From positions 1 to 64,000 of the forward strand of contig JANOQW010000022.1 in NCBI GenBank assembly GCA_031422335.1: a stretch of DNA of 64,000 bases, read 5' to 3'. Below are positions 6,956 to 15,855 of this stretch, in pieces (positions within the stretch are counted from its first letter, which is position 1; the number at the start of each line of letters is the position of its first letter). Made by a program: the position numbers and the translations under genes. This DNA is from Methylotenera_A sp031422335. GTDB lineage: Bacteria; Pseudomonadota; Gammaproteobacteria; Burkholderiales; Methylophilaceae. Under the pieces are notes generated by a model. It saw only the letters and a list, made by a program, of their open reading frames with translations, had not been told where the DNA came from and ran no database searches.

Positions 6956-9860
6956 ATTTTCTCACTTCACCCGCGCCAAATAAGTTGCTCACGCAACGTC
7001 CGCAAATGCTTGGATGCTGAGCATGTGAAACAACATCTGCGCGGTAGTGCCAGCAACGCTCACATTTTTTGTGCTCACTAGGAATAACATAAACCATAGA
7101 AGGGGCTGGGTGAATTTCAGGGTTTCTTCTATAAACTGTAGCTCGTGAAGTTATAAAAATAAATCGTAAATCGTCTCCCATGCGAGCCATAGCATCGTAA
7201 GCAGAACCTTCATCATAAATATCGAGCTCAGCGGCCAGAGATGAACCAATTTGGCCTTCAGACCTTTTCAATTCAAGGTTTCTATTAACGATTTCCCGCA
7301 ATTGAAGTATTCCACCCCAGTCGTTAATCTGTACGTCAGTCAACCCATGAATAGGCAGGCTGTACCATTCTTCTTCAAACACGCTTTTATCTACATCCAG
7401 CGCCAATACCTGCCAAATCTCATCGGCAGTAAAGCTCAAAATAGGTGCGATTAAGCGCATAAAGGTATGCGTAATATGATGCAAGGCACTCTGTGCGGCA
7501 CGACGGGCGGGCGAATTTTTGCCACTGGTATACAGCCTATCTTTAAGAATATCGAGGTAAAAAGCACCCAAATCATCTGAGCAGAAACTCACCAGTTTTT
7601 GCACAGCTAAATGAAACTCGTAACGGTCATAATCCGCCAGCACTTCAGTTTGCAATTTCTGTGTTAAGTGCAGCGCATAACGATCGATTTCCAGCCATTG
7701 CTCAACTGGCAGTAAATCTTTACTCGCATCAAAATCCGCAATATTCGCCAGTAAGAATTTGCAGGTATTGCGAATTTTTCGGTAGCTATCGGCCACGCGC
7801 TTTAAGATTTCATCGCTAATCGTCAGCTCTCCCGAGTAATCCGTACTGGCTGCCCACAAGCGCAAAATATCTGCACCGTAAGTATCCATCACTTTTTGTG
7901 GCGCCACCACATTGCCCTTAGATTTACTCATTTTGTGGCCGCTGCCATCCACCACAAAGCCGTGGGTCAAAAGCGCGTTGTAAGGCGCTCTGCCATCAAT
8001 CGCGCAGCCTGTGAGCAAGCTGGATTGAAACCAGCCACGATGCTGGTCTGAACCTTCTAGATACAAATCAGCAGGAAATTGCAGTTCTGGGCGACGTTTT
8101 AATACAGCTGCATGCGTTGCACCTGAATCAAACCAAACATCTAAGGTATAAGTCACCTTTTTATATTCAATATTTAATGCTCTGGAGGCCGCGCTGGTAT
8201 TGGCTTGCAGGAAGGCAGTTTCATCCAAACTAAACCAAGCCTCGACACCGCTTTTTTCTACCAACAAGCAGGCTGCTTCTAGCAATTGGGGAGTTTGTGG
8301 ATGCGGTTCACCTGTTTCTTTATGCACAAAAAATGGCATCGGCACGCCCCAGTTGCGCTGGCGAGACACACACCAATCAGGACGATTTTTTATCATGGCC
8401 TCTAAACGCGCACGTCCCCAAGCTGGGAAAAACTTTGTATTTTCTACCGCCTTCATTGCTAGATATCTAAGCTGACCTTTCTCCCAAACTTCATCGCTCA
8501 GTGCGGCATCGACATAAGCATCTGCGCCCTTTATGTCTTCCACTTCATTAATAAGTTTGTTATACATGCCAATAAACCATTGATGCGTAGCTAATTGCAT
8601 CAGAGGCGTTTTATGGCGCCAGCAGTGAGGGAAGCTATGATTTAAACGCGTGCTTGCAAGCAATCGCCCACTTTCTAGCATATTAGCTAAAATCACTTTG
8701 TTGGCTTCTTGACGGCTTAAGCCTCGAATACCTTCCAACTCGACCAAGTCGCTATTAAAAAACTTACCATCACCGCCCATTAAAATGCGTGGTTTTTCAT
8801 TGGGGAAATTCGCTTTCATCGCCAGCCAGTCATCATTGCCATGCGCGGCGGCAGTATGCACTAAGCCAGTACCAGCATCGGTGGTGACATGCTCACCGCA
8901 AATAATCGGCACTTGGCGATTGTCGAACGGATGCTCTAGCATCATGCCCTCCAACTCAGCACCTTTACAGTGACCGATTACTTTCGCAGTTTCATCACCA
9001 TAGCGCTTAATTGCCTCACCCACTAAATCTTGAGCCAATAACAACAAACCTTTGCTTGTCAGCACCAACTCATAAGTTACGTCAGGATAAACGCTCACAG
9101 CTTGGTTAGCTGGCAATGTCCAAGGCGTGGTAGTCCAAATTACTGCATACTTTCTCGCATTCGGCAGTTCATTCAGTCCAAAAATTTCTTTAAGATTGAT
9201 TCTGTCACTAATAGGAAAGCCCACATCAATCGCTGGTGAGTTTACATCCTCATATTCAACCTCTGCCTCAGCCAATGCAGAGCCGCAATCCACGCACCAA
9301 TGCACGGGCTTGCTGCCTTGGTACAAATAACCATTTTTTTGTATCTCCCCCAATGCACGCATGATGTCGGCTTCGGTCTTAAAATCCATCGTTAGGTATG
9401 GGTTATCCCAATCACCCAACACGCCTAAGCGGATAAAATCTTTCTTCTGCTTTTCCACTTGTTCAGCCGCATAGGCGCGGCATAGCTCACGAAACTTGGC
9501 TGGGTCTATATTTTTGCCGTGATTTTTTTCTACTACCAATTCAATTGGCAAGCCGTGGCAATCCCAACCTGGCACATAGGGCGCATCAAAACCGCTCATG
9601 GTTTTAGATTTTACGATGATGTCTTTGAGGATTTTATTCACCGCGTGGCCGATGTGAATATCGCCATTGGCATACGGAGGACCATCATGCAGAATGAATT
9701 TTTTCGCACCTTTGCGTGCTTTGCGAATACGCTCGTAAAGCTTTTTATCTTGCCACTGTTTTAACCAAGCAGGCTCACGTTTAGCCAAATCGCCACGCAT
9801 GGGAAATGGTGTTTCGGGCTGGTTGATTTTGTATTTTGAATCTTTGGTTTCTTCGGTCAT
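6948..9860 (-). CDS. ileS: Isoleucyl-tRNA synthetase
   Basis: A 970-residue class I aminoacyl-tRNA synthetase. The HIGH signature lies at about residues 69-72 (PYANGDIHIGHAVN), the CP1 editing domain follows with TTPWTLPAN, KMSKS is at about 642-646 (HKMSKSKGN), and a C-terminal zinc module has CERCWHYRADV and CGRCVSNL. The length is slightly above the usual 930-945. Part of the excess is a stretch at about residues 549-561, in a linker before YTLDVWFDSG, that is encoded by a copy of the 37-bp palindromic repeat (peptide LQANTSAASRAL) and adds roughly eight residues relative to E. coli IleS as I remember it. Order: murJ, ribF, ileS, lspA. Confidence 0.98.
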   Translation of the reverse strand: MTEETKDSKYKINQPETPFPMRGDLAKREPAWLKQWQDKKLYERIRKARKGAKKFILHDGPPYANGDIHIGHAVNKILKDIIVKSKTMSGFDAPYVPGWDCHGLPIELVVEKNHGKNIDPAKFRELCRAYAAEQVEKQKKDFIRLGVLGDWDNPYLTMDFKTEADIMRALGEIQKNGYLYQGSKPVHWCVDCGSALAEAEVEYEDVNSPAIDVGFPISDRINLKEIFGLNELPNARKYAVIWTTTPWTLPANQAVSVYPDVTYELVLTSKGLLLLAQDLVGEAIKRYGDETAKVIGHCKGAELEGMMLEHPFDNRQVPIICGEHVTTDAGTGLVHTAAAHGNDDWLAMKANFPNEKPRILMGGDGKFFNSDLVELEGIRGLSRQEANKVILANMLESGRLLASTRLNHSFPHCWRHKTPLMQLATHQWFIGMYNKLINEVEDIKGADAYVDAALSDEVWEKGQLRYLAMKAVENTKFFPAWGRARLEAMIKNRPDWCVSRQRNWGVPMPFFVHKETGEPHPQTPQLLEAACLLVEKSGVEAWFSLDETAFLQANTSAASRALNIEYKKVTYTLDVWFDSGATHAAVLKRRPELQFPADLYLEGSDQHRGWFQSSLLTGCAIDGRAPYNALLTHGFVVDGSGHKMSKSKGNVVAPQKVMDTYGADILRLWAASTDYSGELTISDEILKRVADSYRKIRNTCKFLLANIADFDASKDLLPVEQWLEIDRYALHLTQKLQTEVLADYDRYEFHLAVQKLVSFCSDDLGAFYLDILKDRLYTSGKNSPARRAAQSALHHITHTFMRLIAPILSFTADEIWQVLALDVDKSVFEEEWYSLPIHGLTDVQINDWGGILQLREIVNRNLELKRSEGQIGSSLAAELDIYDEGSAYDAMARMGDDLRFIFITSRATVYRRNPEIHPAPSMVYVIPSEHKKCERCWHYRADVVSHAQHPSICGRCVSNLFGAGEVRKYA
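8178..8214 (-). repeat. Palindromic element copy inside ileS
   Basis: A reverse-orientation copy of the 37-bp palindromic element. By my alignment it agrees with the intergenic copy at 27055-27091 at about 29 of 37 positions, and both carry the loop variant CTGGTATT where most copies read ATGGATATT. It is read in frame in ileS as LQANTSAASRAL, in a solvent-linker region before the conserved DVWFDSG motif. The shared loop variant points to common descent rather than chance codon choice. Confidence 0.75.
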
Positions 9861-9875
9861 TTTTCTGTATTAAAT

Positions 9876-10784
9876 TTAAGTCTTAAAATAAGTTCTTGCG
9901 ACAACAATATCAGCCGCGATTTGCGTTTTTAACGCGTCTAAACTATCAAATTTCATTTCTTCGCGAATTTTATGTAAAAATTCCACATGCACATGCTGGC
10001 CATACAAATCATCATTAAAATCAAGCACATGCACTTCTAGCAATAGTTTGGGCACGCCAGCAATGGTTGGTCGCACGCCCAGATTAGCCACTGCGTTTAA
10101 ACCTTGCAATTTTACCGCATAAACTCCAGTTAGCGCAGGCCGCTCGTGTTTGATGTGCACGTTTGCAGTCGGGAACCCCAGTTCACGGCCACGTTTAGCA
10201 CCATGTATCACTTTGCCGCTGATGCTGTACGGGCGGCCTAACAATTCTGCAGCTAACCCTAAATTGCCAGAAAACAAAGCATCGCGCACGCGCGTGCTAG
10301 AGACGCGTTCGCTTTTTCCATTTATGTCAGTAAAATCCACGCACGGCAACGAAATGAGGTCAAAATCGGCCGTTTTAAAAGTATTAATAGTACCAGCACG
10401 TTTTGCACCAAATTTAAAGTCTTCGCCGACCAAAATAGTGTTAGCGTTGAGTTTATTGCGTAACATCGTCAAAAATTCTGCTGCAGTGATAGCTGCAAAT
10501 TTTTTGTTAAACGCGCACACAAATACTTTTTGTATGCCAGCGCTTTCAAAATGTTCCAACTTTTCACGCAAATTACACAGCCTTGCAGGCGCACTTAGTG
10601 GCGTAAAAAATTCACGTGGATGCGGCTCAAACGTCATCACTGCTGCTGTTTTACCTAGGCTAGAGGCCGCATGCATATTGGCTTGCAGCAATGCTCGATG
10701 GCCTAGATGCATGCCATCAAAATTGCCAATAGCTAAAGCAAGTGGTTCGCATGGTTGAGTGGGTAGATGCCGATAAATCTGCAT
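9876..10784 (-). CDS. ribF: Bifunctional riboflavin kinase / FAD synthetase
   Basis: A 302-residue cytoplasmic enzyme that phosphorylates riboflavin to FMN and adenylates FMN to FAD. The N-terminal FAD synthetase half has the nucleotidyltransferase motif GNFDGMHLGHRALL and FEPHPREFF. The C-terminal flavokinase half has GKVIHGAKRGRELGFPTANV and GVRPTI. It lies between murJ and ileS, a common order in proteobacteria. Residues about 31-43 (LLQANMHAASSL), a helix after the GHR motif, are encoded by a copy of the 37-bp palindromic element. The ribH-nusB pair of the same pathway lies at 36.7-37.7 kb. Confidence 0.97.
   Translation of the reverse strand: MQIYRHLPTQPCEPLALAIGNFDGMHLGHRALLQANMHAASSLGKTAAVMTFEPHPREFFTPLSAPARLCNLREKLEHFESAGIQKVFVCAFNKKFAAITAAEFLTMLRNKLNANTILVGEDFKFGAKRAGTINTFKTADFDLISLPCVDFTDINGKSERVSSTRVRDALFSGNLGLAAELLGRPYSISGKVIHGAKRGRELGFPTANVHIKHERPALTGVYAVKLQGLNAVANLGVRPTIAGVPKLLLEVHVLDFNDDLYGQHVHVEFLHKIREEMKFDSLDALKTQIAADIVVARTYFKT
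10656..10692 (-). repeat. Palindromic element copy inside ribF
   Basis: A reverse-orientation copy of the 37-bp element. The core reads GGCCGCATGCATATTGG followed by CTTGCAG; the core differs from the common form at one base, while the outer arms have decayed. It is translated in frame as LLQANMHAASS, the same frame as the copies in ileS, lpxH and the cyclophilin gene. The ribF reading frame is intact. Confidence 0.65.
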
Positions 10785-10800
10785 TTTTTACTATATCTTT

Positions 10801-12345
10801 CTAAGCGGCCGTACGGCGCGAAAAATCTTTAAGCCTAAACCCCAGCAAAAATAGCACGCCAAAATAACTCACCACGCCCAATAGCACTAAACCGCTTAAA
10901 TGTATTAAACGCTGCACAAAACTATAATCTATCCAAGTTTGCGCGCTGCCGGTGGCCACATACAGCAAGCAAGCCATCACAATAATAGCAACCATCACCT
11001 TTGCAAAAAATACACCCCAACCTGCCAGTGGATGATAAATGAGGTGCTTGCGCAAATGGTAGTACAACAGCGCCGCATTGATGCAGGCGCCCAAGCCAAT
11101 TGCCAGCGCCAATCCTGCATGTTTTAAGTCCATGCCAAACACAAAAATCAAGTTCATCATTTGCGTAGCAACTAAAGTAAAAATGGCGATTTTAACTGGC
11201 GTTTTAATGTTTTGCCGCGCGTAAAAACCGGGCGCCAGCACTTTTACCATAATCAAGCCCAGCAAGCCCAAGCTATACGCCATCAGCGCTTGGCGCGTCA
11301 TCCACATATCGTTTTCAGTAAACGCGCCATAAAAAAACAAGCTACTTACCAAAGGCACTGCAAGCAAAGCCAATGCCAAAGCAGCTGGCAGCGCAAGTAA
11401 CAAGGTTAGCCGCAAACCCCAATCCATCAATTGCGAATATTCATCTGGCGATTTGTCGGCAAACGCTTTGGCCAAACTGGGCAGCAAAATAGTACCCAAT
11501 GCCACGCCCAGCAAACCTGTGGGAAATTCCATGAGTCTATCAGCATAATACAGCCAAGACACGCTGCCAGTTTGCAAAAACGAGGCAAATATGTTATTGA
11601 TTAATATCGATATTTGCGCCACCGAAACACCAAATATGGCAGGGCCCATCAGCTTCATAATACGCCATACGCCTGGGTCTTTAATATTTAAGCGATAGTG
11701 CGGCAGCATGCCAATTTTCATTAAAAATGGGATTTGAAACGCCAGTTGCAATATGCCGCCAATGACCACTGCCCAAGCCAGCACCTGAATTGGCGGGTTA
11801 AAATAAGGTGCAAAAAATAAGGTAGCAACAATAAACGAAATATTCAGCAACGTGGGCGTAAACGCAGGCACGTTAAATTTGCTATAAGTATTTAAAATGC
11901 CGCCAGCCAAAGAAACTAGCGAAATAAAGAAAATATACGGGAAAATAATGCGTAGCAAATTGACGGTAATATTGAATTTTTCGGTTTCATCGACAAAACC
12001 GGGCGCGGTAACGGTAACGATGAATGGAGCAGCCAGTACGCCCAGCAAAGCCACGCCGACTAAAATAAGGCCGAGCAAAGTCGCCACATGGTCAATCAGC
12101 GCTTTGGTTTCATCTTGCCCGCGTTGATTTTTATATTCGGCCAACACTGGGACAAAGGCCTGTGCAAACGCGCCTTCGGCAAATAAACGGCGCAATAAAT
12201 TGGGGATTTTAAAGGCAACAAAAAACGCGTCGGTCATCATGCCGGCGCCAAAGGTGCGTGCAATCAGCGTATCGCGCGCAAAACCAAGCACGCGCGAGAT
12301 CATGGTCATGCTGCCAACGGCCGCTAGCGCCTTAAGTAAATTCAT
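10801..12345 (-). CDS. murJ: Lipid II flippase MurJ
   Basis: A 514-residue polytopic membrane protein of the MOP superfamily that moves lipid II across the inner membrane for peptidoglycan synthesis. The N-terminal ALAAVGSMTMISRVLGFARDTLIARTFG and ADAFFVAFKIPNLLRRLFAEGAF-like segment (here TDAFFVAFKIPNLLRRLFAEG) are family signatures, and about 14 hydrophobic segments follow. It is 17 bases upstream of ribF on the same strand and divergent from rpsT, an arrangement common in betaproteobacteria. Confidence 0.96.
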   Translation of the reverse strand: MNLLKALAAVGSMTMISRVLGFARDTLIARTFGAGMMTDAFFVAFKIPNLLRRLFAEGAFAQAFVPVLAEYKNQRGQDETKALIDHVATLLGLILVGVALLGVLAAPFIVTVTAPGFVDETEKFNITVNLLRIIFPYIFFISLVSLAGGILNTYSKFNVPAFTPTLLNISFIVATLFFAPYFNPPIQVLAWAVVIGGILQLAFQIPFLMKIGMLPHYRLNIKDPGVWRIMKLMGPAIFGVSVAQISILINNIFASFLQTGSVSWLYYADRLMEFPTGLLGVALGTILLPSLAKAFADKSPDEYSQLMDWGLRLTLLLALPAALALALLAVPLVSSLFFYGAFTENDMWMTRQALMAYSLGLLGLIMVKVLAPGFYARQNIKTPVKIAIFTLVATQMMNLIFVFGMDLKHAGLALAIGLGACINAALLYYHLRKHLIYHPLAGWGVFFAKVMVAIIVMACLLYVATGSAQTWIDYSFVQRLIHLSGLVLLGVVSYFGVLFLLGFRLKDFSRRTAA

Positions 12346-12520
12346 TTAATGCTTAAAAAATTATAACCATGTGATTTTAACATGCCAACACGGCTTTTAT
12401 TGGCTAGATTTAATCTACTTTAAGCGATTAATCCTTGCAAAATACAGTAAAAAACACTAATATGCACGGTTTCGTATTTACACTAAATCATATAATTAGT
12501 AGCACTAGGATAAAGCACAC

Positions 12521-12940
12521 ATGGCAAATACCGCACAAGCACGCAAACGCGCACGTCAATCCGTTAAAGTAAACGCACACAACGCCGCGTTACGTTCAAC
12601 TTTGCGCACTGCAATTAAAAAAGTTATTAAAGCAGTAGAAGCTGGCGACAAAGTTGCTGCTGCCGCTAGTTACCAAGAAAACGTGATGATCATTGACCGT
12701 ATTGCGGACAAAAAAATCATCCACAAAAACAAAGCAGCACGTCACAAAAGCCGCTTAAGTGCTGCCATTAAAGCCATGACAGGTGCATCTGTTGCGGGTG
12801 TTAAAGTGGCAAAAGCTGCGCCAAAAGCGAAGCCAGCAGCAAAAGCTGTAGCTAAACCAGCCGCAGCTAAAAAAGCCGCCGCGCCTAAAGCAGCAGCCGC
12901 TAAAAAACCTGCCGCAGCAAAAAAACCAAAAGCCGAATAG
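12521..12940 (+). CDS. rpsT: Ribosomal protein S20 with a long Ala/Lys/Pro C-terminal tail
   Basis: Residues 1-87 are a normal S20 (MANTAQARKRARQS, then HKNKAARHKSRLSAAIKAM), a primary 16S rRNA binding protein of the small subunit. The total length is 139 residues rather than the usual 87-90. The last 50 or so residues are a low-complexity repeat of KPAAK, AVAKP and AAAKK units ending KKPKAE, like a histone H1 tail. The reading frame runs unbroken to the stop, and a terminator follows 15 bases later, so the tail is genuine. The S20 core should bind rRNA normally; the tail may add non-specific nucleic acid contacts (inference). Confidence 0.96.
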   Translation: MANTAQARKRARQSVKVNAHNAALRSTLRTAIKKVIKAVEAGDKVAAAASYQENVMIIDRIADKKIIHKNKAARHKSRLSAAIKAMTGASVAGVKVAKAAPKAKPAAKAVAKPAAAKKAAAPKAAAAKKPAAAKKPKAE

Positions 12941-12955
12941 TTTTTTTACAGATGT

Positions 12956-12996
12956 AAAAAAGCCGAGCCCAAAGTAATATTTGGCTCGGCTTTTTT
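12956..12996. terminator. Bidirectional intrinsic terminator between rpsT and purK
   Basis: An 8-bp stem, GCCGAGCC with GGCTCGGC, has A-runs on the left and T-runs on the right, so it works on either strand. It lies between the convergent rpsT and purK genes and can serve both. Confidence 0.9.
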
Positions 12997-13010
12997 GTTG
13001 TCCAGTTACT

Positions 13011-14180
13011 TTAATTACCAATATTTAACTCACTGCGCGCAATCAGCGCCACATTCAACACCGCATCCAAATCTTTACCAATGACGGTAAAGTGCCCCAT
13101 TTTGCGGGCTTTACGTGGTTCGTGCTTGCCATATAAATGAAGCTTTAAATTGGCATGCCTGCAAGCCAATATCCACGCGGGTTCTAGGGCAGACGTTTTG
13201 GCGTCGGTACTATTAGCAAACCAACTATCGCCTAAAATATTTACCATCACCGCATCACTGTGCAAACTGGCATCGCCCAATGGCAAACCAGTCATCACAC
13301 GCACTTGCTGCTCAAACTGGTTTGTCACGCAAGCATCTATCGTGTAATGACCGCTATTATGCGGACGCGGCGCGATTTCATTCACTAATAATTGCTTGCC
13401 GACCACAAAAAATTCCACGCCCAGTACGCCAACGTAATTCAGTTTTTCTGCCAGTTTTTTCGCCAGTGCTTGCGCATTAGCTTTTAGCACTTCGCTGCAA
13501 CGTGCTGGCACAATGCTAATATCCAAGATGCCATTTAAATGGCTATTTTCTGCGGTGGGAAAAGCGGCAATATTGCCTTGCGCATCGCGCGCCAGCACCA
13601 CGGATACTTCTAAATCTAACGGCATCATTTGCTCTAGCACGCAAACTTCTTGCTTAAACTCTTTAAAAGCTAGCCGCGCTTCAGCTTGATTTTTCACCCG
13701 CGCTTGGCCTTTGCCATCGTAACCAAAACGTGCCACTTTTAAGATGGCGGGGTACAGTGAGCTGGTGTCCACTGGCAAGTCGGCAGCACTATTAATTACC
13801 GCAAATGGTGCCACAGGTAAGCCTGCGTCTTTAATAAAGTTTTTCTCTAGCACGCGATGCTGCGCAATTTCCACACAAGCAGCTGAAGGCCTAACAGTGT
13901 TAGTAAGCGCTAACTGTTCTAGCGATTTCGCAGGTACATTTTCAAACTCTGTCGTTATCGCGGCGCAAATTGTTGCCATTTTTTTAAGCGCAGCTACATC
14001 GTCAAAATTTGCGCAAATATGCACATCGGCAATCTTACCAGCAGGGCTGTTTTTATCAGGGTCTAATACAGTGACTTGATAGCCAAGCTCGTGCGCAGCA
14101 ATCACAAAAAAACGACCTAACTGGCCGCCACCTAACATGCCCAGCATGGCTGGCGCAGTGATTGTTTGTTTTGTTACCAT
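13011..14180 (-). CDS. purK: N5-carboxyaminoimidazole ribonucleotide synthase
   Basis: A 389-residue ATP-grasp enzyme of purine synthesis. It uses ATP and bicarbonate to convert AIR to N5-CAIR, which PurE then isomerises. Motifs include MLGGGQLGRF near the N-terminus, TEFENVP, FGYDGKGQ and EIAPRPHNSGHYTIDAC. It follows purE on the same strand with a 32-base gap. Residues about 330-342 (PAWILACRHANL), just before the conserved KLHLYGK, are encoded by a copy of the palindromic repeat in the opposite orientation to the gene; the segment length seems normal for the family. Confidence 0.97.
   Translation of the reverse strand: MVTKQTITAPAMLGMLGGGQLGRFFVIAAHELGYQVTVLDPDKNSPAGKIADVHICANFDDVAALKKMATICAAITTEFENVPAKSLEQLALTNTVRPSAACVEIAQHRVLEKNFIKDAGLPVAPFAVINSAADLPVDTSSLYPAILKVARFGYDGKGQARVKNQAEARLAFKEFKQEVCVLEQMMPLDLEVSVVLARDAQGNIAAFPTAENSHLNGILDISIVPARCSEVLKANAQALAKKLAEKLNYVGVLGVEFFVVGKQLLVNEIAPRPHNSGHYTIDACVTNQFEQQVRVMTGLPLGDASLHSDAVMVNILGDSWFANSTDAKTSALEPAWILACRHANLKLHLYGKHEPRKARKMGHFTVIGKDLDAVLNVALIARSELNIGN
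13155..13191 (+). repeat. Palindromic element copy inside purK
   Basis: A forward copy of the 37-bp element: the left arm reads GCCTGCAAG, the core is CCAATATCCACGCGG and the right arm ends TAGGGCA. It shares a 17-base exact run (GCCTGCAAGCCAATATC) with the copy at 60923. It lies antisense to purK and is read as PAWILACRHA, the same frame as the lipoprotein copy at 41920. Confidence 0.65.
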
Positions 14181-14212
14181 TCTACGTTGACTTTCAAATC
14201 AGACTTTCTAAA

Positions 14213-14707
14213 TTAAGGCTTTTCGCTCAATATCATGTTGTGCACTTTATCAGCTTGTGTGGCACGGAATTCTGCCAGCTTTTTCGCCAAACCAGCATCA
14301 TGATTAGCCAAAATAGAAACCGCAAACAAACCTGCGTTAGCCGCTCCAGCATCGCCAATGGCAAAAGTGGCCACGGGAATACCTTTTGGCATTTGCACGA
14401 TAGAAAGCAGCGAATCTTGCCCTTGTAAATGTTTACTTGGCACTGGCACGCCCAATACAGGCAGTGTGGTCTTCGCCGCCACCATACCAGGCAAATGTGC
14501 CGCACCCCCCGCACCAGCAATAATAATTTGGTAGCCTTCACTGGCAGCATTTTCGGCAAATGTAAACATTAAATCTGGTGTACGATGCGCTGAAACCACT
14601 TTGGCTTCATACGCCACGCCAAAATCTGCCAGCATTTGCGCAGCCATTTTCATCACTGGCCAATCACTGTCTGAGCCCATAATAATGGCAACTAAAGGTT
14701 TATTCAT
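14213..14707 (-). CDS. purE: N5-carboxyaminoimidazole ribonucleotide mutase
   Basis: A 164-residue class I PurE. It converts N5-CAIR to CAIR in de novo purine synthesis. The signature IIMGSDSDWPVM at the N-terminus binds the substrate phosphate, and VVSAHRTPDLMFTFA, GAGGAAHLPGMVAAKT and PVLGVPVPSKHLQGQDSLLSI are strongly conserved. It is immediately upstream of purK in a two-gene operon; the proBA-type neighbour proB ends 27 bases upstream on the same strand. Confidence 0.98.
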   Translation of the reverse strand: MNKPLVAIIMGSDSDWPVMKMAAQMLADFGVAYEAKVVSAHRTPDLMFTFAENAASEGYQIIIAGAGGAAHLPGMVAAKTTLPVLGVPVPSKHLQGQDSLLSIVQMPKGIPVATFAIGDAGAANAGLFAVSILANHDAGLAKKLAEFRATQADKVHNMILSEKP

Positions 14708-14733
14708 CTCAAGACTTTCATTAAAAGTTCTTT

Positions 14734-15855
14734 CTAAATAACAATCAGATTATCTCTATGGATTAGTTCAGACTCTTCCACATAACCTAAAATTTTCTCA
14801 ATTTCGCTACTGGCTTTGCGCATAATACGTGCAGCTTCGTTTGAATTATAATTCACAATACCGCGCGCCACTTCATTGCCAGCCTCATTGACGCAAGCCA
14901 CCACATCGCCACGTTCAAAACTACCTTGCACTTCAATCACACCAATGGGTAGCAAGCTTTTGCCATCCGCTTTCAGCACTTTCACTGCACCCGCATCTAG
15001 GACTAGCTTGCCGCCTAGGCGTAGGTGATCAGCCAACCATTGTTTTTTGGCCACCGTTTTAATCTGTGTGGCCTGCAAATGCGTGCCAATGGCTTCACCA
15101 GCGCTTAAACGAATTAACACGTCAGTTTCGCGACCTGAAGCAATCACGGTATGCGCGCCACTGCTAGCTGCGCGTTTGGCGGCGAGTATTTTGGTGAGCA
15201 TGCCGCCCGTGCCAACATCACTGCCTGCACCACCTGCCATTTGCTCTAGCGCTACATTGCCTGCGGTATCAAAATTGATGAATTTTGCGTCTTTTTCTTT
15301 GCGCGGATCAGCCGAATACAATCCCTGCTGATCGGTTAAAATTACCAGCGCGTCAGCCTCGATTAAGTTTGCCACCAGCGCTGCCAAAGTATCATTATCG
15401 CCAAAGCGAATTTCCTCGGTCACTACCGTGTCGTTCTCGTTAATGATGGGAATAACCCTTAAATCGAGCAGCGTTTTAAGGGTGCTACGCGCATTTAAGT
15501 AGCGTTTTCGATCACGCAAATCATCGTGGGTAAGCAATATCTGTGCGGTGTGCAGGCCATGTTGTGCAAAACAACTTTCATACATTTGCACCAAACCCAT
15601 CTGCCCTACTGCTGCTGCAGCTTGCAGCTCGTTCACTTCAACGGGGCGTTTTTTCCAACCCAAGCGTTGCATACCTTCGGCCACAGCGCCTGACGACACC
15701 AGCACGACTTGCTTGCCTTGTTTCACCAATTGGCTGATTTGCGTCGCCCAAGCGGCGATTGCAATTCGGTCTAAACCCTCGCCGTTATTAGTAACTAGGC
15801 TAGAGCCGACTTTAACAATCAGCGTTTTGCTATTAAGTAATAGAGATTTGCTCAT
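14734..15855 (-). CDS. proB: Glutamate 5-kinase
   Basis: A 373-residue first enzyme of proline synthesis, phosphorylating glutamate to glutamyl 5-phosphate. The N-terminal amino acid kinase domain has KVGSSLVTN, VSSGAVAEGMQRLGW, INENDTVVTEEIRFGDND and GTGGMLTKILAAKRA. A C-terminal PUA domain (about residues 280-365) has ARGIVNYNS. The start overlaps the obgE end by 23 bases, so the two are translationally linked, as in many betaproteobacteria (rplU-rpmA-obgE-proB). Confidence 0.97.
   Translation of the reverse strand: MSKSLLLNSKTLIVKVGSSLVTNNGEGLDRIAIAAWATQISQLVKQGKQVVLVSSGAVAEGMQRLGWKKRPVEVNELQAAAAVGQMGLVQMYESCFAQHGLHTAQILLTHDDLRDRKRYLNARSTLKTLLDLRVIPIINENDTVVTEEIRFGDNDTLAALVANLIEADALVILTDQQGLYSADPRKEKDAKFINFDTAGNVALEQMAGGAGSDVGTGGMLTKILAAKRAASSGAHTVIASGRETDVLIRLSAGEAIGTHLQATQIKTVAKKQWLADHLRLGGKLVLDAGAVKVLKADGKSLLPIGVIEVQGSFERGDVVACVNEAGNEVARGIVNYNSNEAARIMRKASSEIEKILGYVEESELIHRDNLIVI

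Noticed and set aside
12755..13021. Reverse-strand 88-residue frame across the S20 tail
   Set aside because: It is the complement of the low-complexity Ala/Lys codons and crosses the terminator.
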